Source: Glandiceps talaboti
Taxonomy: Eukaryota; Hemichordata; Enteropneusta; Spengelidae
Assembly: GCF_964340395.1 (NCBI RefSeq)
Contig: NC_135558.1
Location: 5,009,501 to 5,073,500, forward strand
DNA length: 64,000 bases
Direction of reading: 5' to 3'
The stretch's first letter is position 1. Every line of letters starts with the position of its first letter. A model generated the notes under the pieces. The model did no database searches. It saw nothing but the letters and a program-made list of their open reading frames with translations, and had not been told where the DNA came from. Below are positions 16,022-26,478 of this stretch, piece after piece. The translations under genes were made by a program, and so were the position numbers.

Positions 16022-16337
16022 TGCATATGCTACTGTATCTTCCAATGTCATATCCATGGACCTGACTGCATGTCGATCTCGATCCCCAAAGCGTGGATCA
16101 CCCATGCGTACCATCGACAATGCTGATAATGCACCCGTCACAGTCAGCATGGTGACGGATCCACCTACACCGTTACTGGATATTGCACAGTCTGATGAGA
16201 CCGAGAGTGAGAGGCCTACAATATTATCTACACCTTACGATGCTGCACCACCTTTGCCAATGGACTTCAACACCCCCAGTGCTCCAAAAGGGCCACAAAG
16301 TGCTTTCAGGAAACGCGTGACATTTTTTTTTCTTTGA
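15996..16337 (+). pseudogene. Ser/Pro/Thr-rich stretch downstream of the THAP fragment
   Basis: An open frame of 113 codons overlaps the THAP ORF by 26 bases in another frame. It is disordered and low in hydrophobics (DPPTPLLDIAQSDETES), as expected for the linker after a THAP domain. A single indel near 16000 would join it to the THAP frame, but I cannot tell indel from intron. Confidence 0.3.
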
Positions 16338-16514
16338 ATAAATTGAGAGGAGCTATGTTTGCATGCAACCCCGCTGACAATCTAAAAAGATTCATTGATT
16401 GAAAGAAAATAAATTTTTGTCAAATGTCTTGATTTAGATTGATTTAGATATGGTTTTAGTAAGAGTTCCTGAAAATTTATTTATATTTTTTTTAATGTCT
16501 AACAGAACATTTTG

Positions 16515-16622
16515 CAATGCAGCATTTGTTCAGAGAATTAATTTGGAGCCATCTCATCATATATATTGATGATCTTGTGGTATATTGTGATACTTTTGAT
16601 AACCATCAATCTGATTAAAATC
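16515..16622 (+). repeat. Duplicated Gypsy RT tail (second copy of 12333-12440)
   Basis: About 108 bp including LIIYIDDLVV is nearly identical to the end of the Gypsy RT at 12333-12440. It is followed by the same pogo-type junction (AAATCCGATGTGGAG). It is therefore part of a segmental duplication, not an independent Gypsy insertion. Confidence 0.8.
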
Positions 16623-18335
16623 CGATGTGGAGAAAGCGATAAAAATGCTTTATTTAACTCTATTTCCATCGTTTTGTGACGTTTGTTTTCGTACCGAGTG
16701 ATTGTTGCCTTCCCACATCTGAACCGATGTAATCTACAATTATCCCATTTGAATCTTGTCATTTGAATACCCAATCAGGACGAGCGTTACATTGGCAGCT
16801 TTGCACACTTGAGAAGTTGAAAAAACAAGCAAACAAACAACCCTGATGACCACACGCTCAACACACGGAGCGTGTCATAGCAGTGAGGTTGATGACTCGA
16901 CCCACAGATTGTGTAAATAATAGCTGATAAATTTAATCCTGTGTTTAAATAACTGTTACAGTAAATAGCTGAAGATAACATACAATGTGCTAAATTAGTA
17001 CATGGAAGTATAAACCACTTCCATGACTAGTTCAATTTATTGCGAGTTAGATTTGAAGTGTTTGCAACACAGTAGTTTTGATCTTTTTGTAGTTTGTTTA
17101 CAAATCGTTCTGTGTACGTGACTGTATGATCACAATGTTGTTTGATTCTTTTAGATTATAACAGTCCACTCTACAACTCTCAACTGTGATAAAAAATAGC
17201 CTTAGATGTTCTCAATATTACACTATACAGATACTTTGTGCCGATGAATATTTTTGACACCATGCTTTGTTGTTAAACAATTACATTACGTCGTTTGTCC
17301 ATTTCGTAAAAAACAGATTGTGTTTAACCTAAACAATTGTGCTACAAAAATAATACTAAATTATAAGTAATTCTATTCATAAACAGGTTGTGATGACAAG
17401 TACGATAACTGTGCCACAAGACACTTGTCATGTGTGTGGCTTCAGTTTCCTTTTGACGATTTCATAAACAGTAAAGGAAAGTTGGTGAAGGGCAACACTC
17501 GGAAGCGGAAGTTGAGGGAGAACGACAGTATAACGCTTTCAACTTGTCTTGGTATAACAGTACCAATCCAGGCATCCATGGCATATGCATCATATGTCAA
17601 AAACCAAACAGAGAAACTTCTGAAATGTGTAAACAATTTGAAAGAAGTGGCCGACAGTTTGAAGACCAATCTGCATTGATACCAGTGTAGAACTACCAGT
17701 AGCTATTGCAAATGGTGATGTCGATGAGAAACTGAACTGGTACAGCAACGTATGTCACAGAGTTATCAGCAAGTACTTTTTGACTGGGCCAGACATATAC
17801 CAAAGTTTAAGGCATGACCTAGATGAAGAGACACAGGAAGAGCATTCATGGCACATGCAGCTGAATGAACAAAACTGGTAAAAATACACCAAAATGCTGG
17901 CTAATGTCAAGTTTATCCCATCGCGTACGACAAGCTATCTGCAGCCAATTGATGTTAGCGTCAACTCACCATTTAAGGCAGCACTCAGACAAGAATGGAA
18001 CCGCTGGTTTGTCAACGGACCCCTAAAATTTACAGCGAAGGGGTACAGGAGAAGCCCATTGTGGGAAAAAATATTCTGCTTCGTCCAGACTGCTGTCGAC
18101 AAAGTGAAGGCAAGTGTTGACTACCAATGTGCATTTGAATGTTGTGGTATAGCAAGTTTGGGGCAGACAGTACCACAAGAATGTGTAAACACTCGGCTGC
18201 AGAAAGTACTGAATTGTACCGACAACTCTGAAAGCAAGTCTTGTAAATGTCTCTAGGATGCACAGTCATGTTGTAACAGAAAATTACAGAAAATTGATAG
18301 ATGTGCATTATTTTACAATTCTCACAAAAACGACT
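16623..18335 (+). mobile_element. pogo/Tigger-type DNA transposon remnant, copy 2 (longer)
   Basis: The same element as at 12433-13352, with an extra 780 bp (about 16673-17455). Readable transposase pieces are FINSKGKLVKGNTRKRKLRE, VKNQTEKLLKCVNNLKEVAD and then LANVKFIPSRTTSYLQPIDV followed by FKAALRQEWNRWF (17425-18256). Several stops separate them. The PSRTTSYLQPID block corresponds to the end of the DDE domain. Homology to copy 1 stops at about 18335/13352. Confidence 0.75.
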
Positions 18336-18585
18336 GTCATTCAATCATCCTTGTTCAAATAAGGGGCAATGGCAGTTCATTTGGGTGAGCAAGTATGTTT
18401 CCTGTGGACCCCGACGAACTATGGGAGTCAAAATGTCTGGTAATGTTGTGTAATGAGAGGAAGGTACACCCTGGTAAATTGCTGTCAATTTTAGAGTTGC
18501 ATTTGTTGCATCACAGCAAACACGACTGGAAATATAATTCAAAAATGCATTTTTCTTTTTTATGTTGTATTTTTGAAACGGTTTG

Positions 18586-18780
18586 CTGCTAAATGTATTT
18601 ATTTATATATTGTTACAGTAATCTTTACTTTACATGGATTTCTTATTTGAGTAAATGTAATCTATGTGGCTATGTAGTTCCTGTCAATGCAAAAGAAATT
18701 TTATGTTTTTCATGACGAATAAAGTAATTATTATTTGGGAGTGGGGTGTCTAGCAAGCCATTGTGACAGCAGATTTTACA
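18586..18780 (+). repeat. Direct repeat, copy 1 (with AATAAA)
   Basis: About 190 bp shared with 19137-19320, including TGTAGTTCCTGTCAATGCAA, a GACGAATAAA motif and GGAGTGGGGTGTCTAGCAAG. The AATAAA near the end suggests the 3' end of a retroelement or a transcribed repeat. Confidence 0.7.
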
Positions 18781-19136
18781 AATTTAAAAGAGAAAGGCAC
18801 TGGAACAAAGGCAATGTACTAGATGTCAATTAAGATACTGAAGATGAATTCCATTTTGTTTTAGTACGTACTAAACATGAAGCACATTAAAGCCAGTCTT
18901 TAATGTTTCACTATCTTTCTGTCTGTATGTATGTCCCTACATGTTATGTAAATTTAACAACCAAAGACGACTGTTCAAAACTTTAACTGAGTCAACAACA
19001 GGACTTTGACATAATTTTACCTGATATCATAAATTTACTGAAACCTGCACAAGAGAATTAGGTGAAATTCATTTTTTGTTGGTTTAAGTTTAGTTTCATA
19101 CCAAGATCAATTCAACTAATTAATAATATGTAATCG

Positions 19137-19320
19137 CTGCTAAAATGTATTTATTTATTTGTATGTATTTTAATCTCTACTTTTCATGGATGTAATCTAT
19201 GTGGATTTGTAGTTCCTGTCAATGCAAAAGAAATTTCATGTTTTTCATGACGAATAAATTAATCAATATACTGGAGTGGGGTGTCTAGCAAGCCATTGTC
19301 TTAAAGGAAGGCTGATTTTA
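19137..19320 (+). repeat. Direct repeat, copy 2 (with AATAAA)
   Basis: Second copy of the repeat at 18586-18780, about 550 bp downstream in the same orientation, with small indels. The spacing would also fit a solo pair of short LTRs, but TG...CA termini are not obvious. Confidence 0.7.
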
Positions 19321-19739
19321 TATACACCCGAGGGTTTTCACTTCAGAGAAAAATGTTTCAACTCCATTGTTGGTAAAATTATCACACTGTTTCCATGCTT
19401 TTCAGTAAAAATATGATAAAAGTCGTGAATTTTCACTTTCTGTGGTTGCTGTCATTTTGACTTTCTACAACCTTTGTTTTTCACCTCATCTATATCATTG
19501 TGTACATGTGTTAATGTACTCTACAATTGTCTTACAGCTGTTCTAAGATTAATAGTGTTAGTTATAATGCTCACATCCACTGATATTATCATGTTTTATT
19601 TTTTTGTAGAGAATTTCTGGCAACCATGACTGATATCATGAACCCAGAAAAATTCAAAACCACCATGAATAAACATACAAAGATGGGGCTTTAATATATG
19701 TAACTTGAGGAAAAAAGAATTGTATGAATACATACAAAA

Positions 19740-19996
19740 CAAAATTGCCTTGTTTTACAAATGATCCCAGGACTTGAATCAGGACACAAAGCCAAGAATA
19801 AGCACAAACTGTATTGGCTATGACAAGGCCAACAATGTGTTTGTGCTGTCCAATACAGTGAGTTACAAGGTTGCCTTGTTTTACAAATGATCCCAGGACT
19901 TGAACCAGGACACAAAGCCAAGAATTAGCACAAACTGTATTGGGTATAACAAGGCAAACACGGTGTTTGTGCTAGCCAATACAGTGAGTTACTACT
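19740..19996 (-). repeat. Two tandem ~128-bp SINE-like units
   Basis: The units 19740-19868 and 19869-19996 are about 90% identical. On the minus strand each contains GGTTCAAGTCC (or a one-base variant), a match to the pol III B box, with CTGTATTGG motifs upstream. The tandem arrangement and B box suggest a dimeric tRNA-related SINE; the A box is weak. Confidence 0.5.
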
Positions 19997-20296
19997 TTCA
20001 TTACATTACATTGAAACATGATGCAATTTAGTTCCACTTAGCATATGCAAATACTGCAAAAAGACAGAACCATTCCTGTCAAATGTTTCATTCAACCAAA
20101 CTGAATCATAAAGTAAGGAACAAGCTCCCGTATGGGAAGTAATGTAGTGGCTTGCAAATTTTGTGGTGTCTTTTTTTTTTTATTGATTTACTCTCGACAT
20201 TTGGAGAATGTTTTTTAATTTTCATTCACGATTAGTGAACTATATCAACTTATTAGTATTTTCTAGTATTTTACAGTATATCAAATAATTTCTGTA

Positions 20297-21227
20297 ATGT
20301 TTGACCCTTGTTTCATGAAACAGTTGCAGTTCTCTGATAAAGGAGTTCTATTGGGTAACCTGAAATATATTGTTACAGAGGAAATCAAGCACTTGGTGCC
20401 ATCTATTGAATTCCCATTACATAACAGTGAACAACCTCTTCGAAAATTGTTACGATTGATGGAGGTATGTATAGCATTATTTTACATACAAGATTATTAA
20501 AATTGGATGCTAGTCGTATTTTAAGGCCTGGATTCAGGTGAAGTTCCATTCATCTGATCCTAATTATTATTTCTTTTTGATGTTTACGCCTGTGATGATT
20601 ATTGGGCATGACTTTTTATCTTAAGTTAATTACGCTGCCAAACCAAACAACTTTACAAATTAACGTTATCTATGGTGTGTTATCAACTTTTGTGGTACAA
20701 TTTTGTTTGAAAAACCATGTCATTAATTATATGTCTTTTTAAAAAAAAACATGTCATTAATTATATTTTTTTTTTGAAAATCTTCTACAGGCAAAGTTTA
20801 TGCACAACTATTTTCCAGCAGACGGAGTACTTGCCAGTGGTCTTTATGGCAATTCACTATCTTGGGGTAGTTGAATGCTTTGGTAGCTGTCCACGTATTT
20901 AGGCTTTACTCCAAGGAGATGGATACAGGGAAGACAACAAGTCTCAAAATCCTCCTTCAGTTATGTGGGATGGCATCTGAAGGTGTTGGTTTCCATTCTA
21001 GCATAACTGAAGCCGTTCTTAAGAAGATACTGAGCCAGTCATCAATGCCATGTGTCATGGATGATTTAGACTCTGTCAATTGTATTGAAAAATTAGCCGA
21101 ACATTACTTTAATGGTGGTATGCAAACTGATTTCCATGGAACATGCACTCCATTGACAACATTTTTGTGTAGTGCTAATTTCTCAATTGGAGAAAATGCA
21201 ACTTGCAATACAATTGACAGAGTCTAA
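20297..21227 (+). pseudogene. DUF927/SF3-helicase-like P-loop protein remnant
   Basis: Two coding blocks are visible. The first (about 20297-20464) ends at LRLLME with a GTATGT donor. The second starts after TTCTACAG at about 20790 (AKFMHNYFPADGVLASGLYG). It shifts frame near 20870 and continues to a stop at 21225-21227 with TGKTTSLKILLQLCG (Walker A), MDDLDSVNCIEKLAEHYFNG and TPLTTFLCSANF. This order (P-loop, acidic DD motif, then SANF) is what I know from DUF927-like ATPase ORFs found as multicopy genes in invertebrates. The frameshift argues for a decayed copy, and the intron argues for an origin in a spliced gene or transposon. Confidence 0.45.
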
Positions 21228-21689
21228 ATCATCCATGACACATGGCAAGGCAAGAATAATGCATCTGCTCATTTTAATATCTTTCAAGAATTAAACCAGA
21301 ATGTAGAAAAATGTACGGGCCATGGACAAAACTAGTTCCACTGAAGTATTTCCATGGTCCGCATCAGACAACAATTGTGTATTTCTTTTGTATCCATTTT
21401 GTATATTGGTATCATATGTTTCTTTGAAAGTGTTAGCTTATTTTTGGTGAAATAAATCTCATTCATTCCTTCTTTCTACAGCCACAGCTGAATTGTTTGC
21501 ACTACAAAACAGATTGGATAGATCTTAAAAAATCATTACTTTTTCACCTGTATGTATAAATTTAATTTCTTATGAAAAGTAAAAGTGAAATCCAAATTGT
21601 TAAATACAGATGCAATCTATCATAGATAAATTCAAACCCAGTCATCATTTCTTGTTTTCCATTCTACAAGTGATTCATAAATTCAACAA

Positions 21690-22664
21690 AAGTATAGAAA
21701 TACGTTGAATTCAATATACAATTAGTTGGAGTATTCAGCATCTCATTACAAATGCCTACGAGAACTAAATAGAGCTCTTGACACAAAAGATTTTATTAGT
21801 CTAAAACAGCCATATTCAGCGAGATGGCTGTCCCTGTCACACGCTGTCAAGGCAATCGAAGCAAACTGACCAGCACTAGTATTGGAACGTGATGAAGATT
21901 CAAGATGCAACCCCACTGCTGATGGACTTCTGCGACTCATAAAACAGTATTCTTTCATCGCACTAACATATGCACTCAATGATATTGTACCAATAGTTGA
22001 CAGACTAAACATCATTTTCCAGCGTGAAAAAGTAAATTTGTCAAATGCCTCTAAAGGTGTAGAACAAGTATCGAAGTATAGAAATACTGTAACAGTAAAC
22101 GCAATCTATAATTACTTCGAATACTCCTCACGCTACGAATGCCTACGTGAACTAAACAGGGCTCTAGACACAAATGACTTTATTAGTCTTAAACAGCCGT
22201 GTTCAGTGAGGTGGCTGTCCCTGTCACGTTCTGTCAAGACAGTCGAAGCAAACTGGCCAGTGCTAGTATTGGAACCTGATGAAGATTCAAGATGCAACCC
22301 CACTGCTGATGGACTTCTGCGACTTATAAAACAATATTCGTTCATTGCACTAACATATGCATTAAAGGACATCATGCTGATAGTTGACAGACAGTGTGAA
22401 CAAGTAAACTTGTCAAATGTAAAACCGATGGTAAATACAACAATCATGGCACTTTGCGATCTCCGTAAGCCAATGTCAGCTGACAGCAAAAGGGTATTCT
22501 ATAGGGAATTTCGCCTGAATAATGGTCATTTCTGTGGTGTAAACCTAACACATGCTGGCAAGGGAAATATAAATACTCATAATCGTACAAGAGTTGCAAG
22601 ATTGAAACAAATCGAAGTACAGTGCTACCTGAACGACTTGGTTAAAGTTAAGAATGTTACATAA
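21690..22664 (+). pseudogene. hAT/ZNF862-like transposase fragment with internal tandem duplication
   Basis: The long frame 21882-22664 reads NPTADGLLRLIKQYSFIALT, then YALNDIVPIVDRLNIIFQRE, then LKQPCSVRWLSLSRSVKTVE, then a second ADGLLRLIKQYSFIALTYAL. SVRWLSL followed by a Leu-rich helical region is typical of hAT-derived proteins such as ZNF862 and KIAA1586-like genes. A segment of about 390 bp is tandemly duplicated: 21690-22078 corresponds to 22078-22465, for example AATGCCTACG at 21751 and 22139. The first unit has an in-frame stop (TGA near 21868). It lacks the N-terminal zinc finger and the C-terminal dimerisation region. Confidence 0.6.
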
Positions 22665-23400
22665 CTGCGATGGCCGACTTTCCTTGTGATATTGGCGTGA
22701 CTAAGTTTTGTGATATTGATGTTGATGGTACAATATACAGTTCTTTGGAAAAGAGTCTTAATTCTGTACCACACCCTACCAGACCATATTAGAAATATTT
22801 CAAGTACACAACATCAAGCAGATTATCATCATAAGTGAGGTCATCTTATACCAGTAGTGAGGCAACTGGTGATGATGTTTATGTACCAAACCAGGAAACA
22901 GACCCATGCAGTGAAGACAGACCACATACATTACCATTCAAACAGTTAGGAGTCAGTGTAATATTTTACAAGGCAACACTTTTTACACCTTAAGCATATG
23001 GGTTACCTGTGAGTTTGCAGTGCTAGCTCAATGTTTGTACAGTACGCAATCCCTAATTTCGGGGCACTTAGACTAACATACAATTTTGTTGAACGTATAA
23101 GAAATAGTTATTCCGATACAATCTGCTCTGCTTTAGGGCACCTGGGAAGATTAGGCTGGACCTAAAAGGGTCACCCTTTTTCTTATGAAATAAAAGTCAT
23201 TATTATATATAAGGATTTTATTTAGAGATTTGTTGTATTTTTAAATACTTGAACTAGCTCATTTGTATTTTTCACTGTCTATAAGTTCTCATTGTTTTAT
23301 ATTTGTGTATATCTTTCTTCGGTCTGTTTTAGCTATGGGATGTTTTGAGAATTGTTGTGTTCTTTCTTTCCTGAAAAATAAAGTTTAATAAAACAAGAAT
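22665..23400. other. Decayed coding-like DNA and an AATAAA-bearing 3' end
   Basis: A short coding-like stretch (DFPCDIGVTKFCDIDVDGTI) follows the transposase in the same orientation but is quickly interrupted by stops. Near 23378 the text AATAAAGTTTAATAAAACAA resembles a LINE 3' tail. Nothing intact. Confidence 0.35.
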
Positions 23401-23410
23401 AATAATATAT

Positions 23411-23575
23411 GTCAACAAACAGAAAAATGCAAACACATCTTTGGAGTATAAGGCAACCAACCAATTCGATAAGAATGCAGTGGTAGTTAAAATCATTAGC
23501 TCCAAGTACGGAGAAGTTAGACTAGACTACATTAAACAAGAGCTCACACAATCCTCATCTGGATTTATAGTGTAG
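23411..23575 (+). pseudogene. HIRAN-like domain fragment
   Basis: An open stretch of 54 codons reads LEYKATNQFDKNAVVVKIIS followed by KYGEVRLDYIKQEL. The pattern NxFDxNAVxVKI followed by G-x-V resembles the HIRAN domain of SNF2-type and transposon-encoded proteins. It has no start codon and no flanking domain. The identification is tentative. Confidence 0.35.
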
Positions 23576-24249
23576 GTGAAATTTTGTATAAATTACATTC
23601 AATTTGGTATAGACCAGGTCATTATATGTGACTTAAGATTAGCAAGCCATCAAAGAGGCACAATGAAGTTATAATAAAATCATTGAGAATCAGGCAGCTC
23701 GAGTTACCAGATGAGGTGTAGAAACTCATCAACAAGAAAGTAAAGACCCTTGAATGTTTAAATTACACCAGTGTCAATACAAGCATAAAGAAAGGAAGGA
23801 AGCAAAAAAAACCCAAAAAAACAAAAGTGCTAAAAATCTCAACAGTAATCAAGTTACCTGGCCTTAGACTGTAAGAACAGGCTAAGGAACTCACCATCAA
23901 GTACCTATCCATTTGTCCATAACAAAGAGGCAAGAAAAAATAAAAACTTGTTGAAGAAGTAATCATCTTCAGCAAAAATCAAATAACCCTTTTCAGAGCC
24001 ACCACATCCTCCAAAAAGAGAACTACCATAACCAATGAAAATGGACAAACTATCTGTTCTAACAACACCTATTGCTCATGCACCAGAAGTGCCACCACAC
24101 TATATACCAGACTGAATTTATTAGTCTGACCATGAATGGTCTTAAACAGGTAATCAACAAACAGGAAAACTCTCTTCTCTTCTCCATCTTGCCAAGAGTT
24201 TGCAGCCTCAGTCGCATGAGAAACAGCCAAGAATGCCTTGAGACAGACT

Positions 24250-25116
24250 GCCATGGCAAATGCTGGCATTTAATCTTAAATTCTTCTCTGTTGTGGATTC
24301 AACTGAAGAATGTAAATGCCAAAAGTCATTCCAACAGTTCATGGAGATCATGTACACCCACTTTGGCGACATGGGCTGTCATTGCACTGTGGACCAATGT
24401 GGGCATATGATGAAACTAGGCAAGAAGAGTCGATCGACAAAGTTGGCAGAGTGGGGACCTTAGAAGAAGAAAATCAAACAACAGATATTCTTGCAACTGC
24501 AATGAAAACATGTAACCAATTACATGCACTAGTACACAATGCAAAACAAGAACTTCTCCAAAACATCTACCTCTATCAACATTTTGAGAGTATATATACA
24601 GCCAATATTAAGGATAACACATTCAGTCAACATATCATCAAGAAAGTCTTTGCTGGAATTGTTGTGAGGTATTCAAACATGGGTGCTGGACAGTTCTTGA
24701 AAGACTTCACCAGAGAATGCCAAATTAAAAAGACACAGGCTCACAGGAAAAAAATTGAAATCAGGACAAACAAGAAAAGAAAGGCTGCAGCAAAAGTAAC
24801 ACTTGCTAAGATTAGAGAAGACAGGACAGAAGGAAGATAAAATCACACCACCATTGAACTGCACACAATGATCAATCAGCAGCCAGATATATTTACAACA
24901 TCCCATTACAAAAAGGATGAACTATTTATTTTGGCTAAGGCCTATGATATAATGACATCAAGACAGATGGTAAAGAAGGAGCTGTCAAGACTGATAAAGG
25001 ACAAAATCAACCAATCACATTACATCACCAACACATGGGTTTTTCACACATTCAGTGTTAGGCCTGTACATGTAGGTGAACCAACTGGATTAATTCTAAG
25101 AATACAGAGAACTTAG
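24250..25116 (+). pseudogene. Unclassified decayed coding region
   Basis: Three overlapping frames look protein-like in turn: LAFNLKFFSVVDSTEECKCQ (24260-24463), then TLEEENQTTDILATAMKTCN through a Lys-rich tail (24440-24840), then DIFTTSHYKKDELFILAKAY to a stop at 25116. The change of frame near 24440 indicates an indel. The central part has the helical, Lys/Gln-rich composition of a transposase or coiled-coil protein. I do not recognise the family; its neighbours are all transposon remnants. Confidence 0.35.
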
Positions 25117-25124
25117 GCAGGTAT

Positions 25125-25394
25125 AAATAATCTTTATTTATACTGGATAGTTCTTTAAGCATATAAACACTTGTCTCCCAAGAAGTCCAGTGAGGGCCAT
25201 CCCTCATGGGTTCAGTGTTAATGCAGGAGGAAACCGGAGTACCCGGGGAAAACCTGCGTTGTTCGGTAGAGTCAAACTGAACGACACTCTTCTTACTTAC
25301 AGCGTGGTAAATTTAATCAAACCCTGAATGGGGTTCGAACCCCGACCGCAGTGGTAAGAGGCAAGTGGTTTAACCACTCGGCCACCGACAACCC
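25125..25394 (-). mobile_element. tRNA-derived SINE
   Basis: Read on the minus strand, it starts GTCGGTGGCCGAGTGGTTAA (A box TGGCCGAGTGG). It then has the B box GGTTCGAACCCC about 35 nt further on, then a body containing CAGGTTTTCCCCGGGTACTC CGG and an AT-rich tail (AAATAAAGATTATTTATACC). The tRNA head looks Ser/Leu-like. The CCCCGGGTACTCCGG body motif is one I know from several animal SINE and LINE families. About 270 bp, apparently full length. Confidence 0.8.
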
Positions 25395-26478
25395 AATAAA
25401 GCATCAGTTCAGTATTGTATTATTTAAGTCTCTCTGGACTCTATTTCATGCACCTGCAGTAACAGCACACCTATAAAAACACTGATGACATTAACCAAGG
25501 CTGGGACACTTTTAAATTAGAATCATCAATACAACACCGATAACAAAATGTCATTACACCCAGTGATAATCATTAACAATATTGTCAACTTCAAGGACAG
25601 CACAAGATAATCTGATTTATATTACAAGGCCAAGCATGGCTTAGATTAACTTTTAGCCAATGGCTCCAATGACAGGATACGTCATCAGGCACATTAGCCG
25701 ATGAAGAGTGTTTGGCCATGAATAATATGCTGTGTGAGCACATATATTGTGTTATAAACTGTTCAAGATGTCAGTTCTACAATGCCACAGCCATGTATTA
25801 AATCACACACACACACACACACACACATACATACACACATATACACAGGTCATGAATGCATATACACATACATACATAAACACAATGTCATCCATCCATC
25901 CATAAATGTAGTGTCTCTGTGGGCATAGTGATGTTTACTCTGCCTCTATGTTTAGCATTGCAGTAACATACCGGTACACCGAGTCTGTTATGATGAGGGG
26001 TAACAAAGGTGTATCTGTTTAAATCAATAATTTAAAAGTGCATACTATAGTTTTAAATTAATGACTTCTTTTTACCATAAAAGTAAAGCAAATCTCTTAA
26101 AATTCAAAGAATATTCTTCCACTGTCATTTATAACACATCGTATTCATATAGGATCAGTGACTGGCTTAGATCTTACCACTTGGTATGGGCTATTGACCA
26201 ATAGTGACCCCAATTTGCATATTGGGAGCACTATTTGCATTCTACTTTCCATAGGGCAGTATTCCCCAAGTCTTATCAGGGATTTGCTTTGACTATAGAA
26301 AGATTATGTGCCCGAGAATGTGATATGTTATAAAACACTTATTGCCTTGCCTTATTCAGGCACTAGTGGATGTTATATTACCCCTTGTGCTGTTAAGTAC
26401 ATAACAGCCCTCATGGTATAATAGATGTCTACTAATTCCCTCATAGCCAGGCAATAAGTGTCTAATATTGCCTTCATT
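25395..26478. other. Noncoding with an (AC)n tract
   Basis: It contains an (AC)n/(ATAC)n microsatellite at 25804-25840. Otherwise it is AT-rich DNA running into the 3' flank of the CRYZ-like gene. No gene seen. Confidence 0.5.

Noticed and set aside
22133-22489. Minus-strand frame of 118 codons
   Set aside because: Shadow of the hAT-like transposase on the plus strand.
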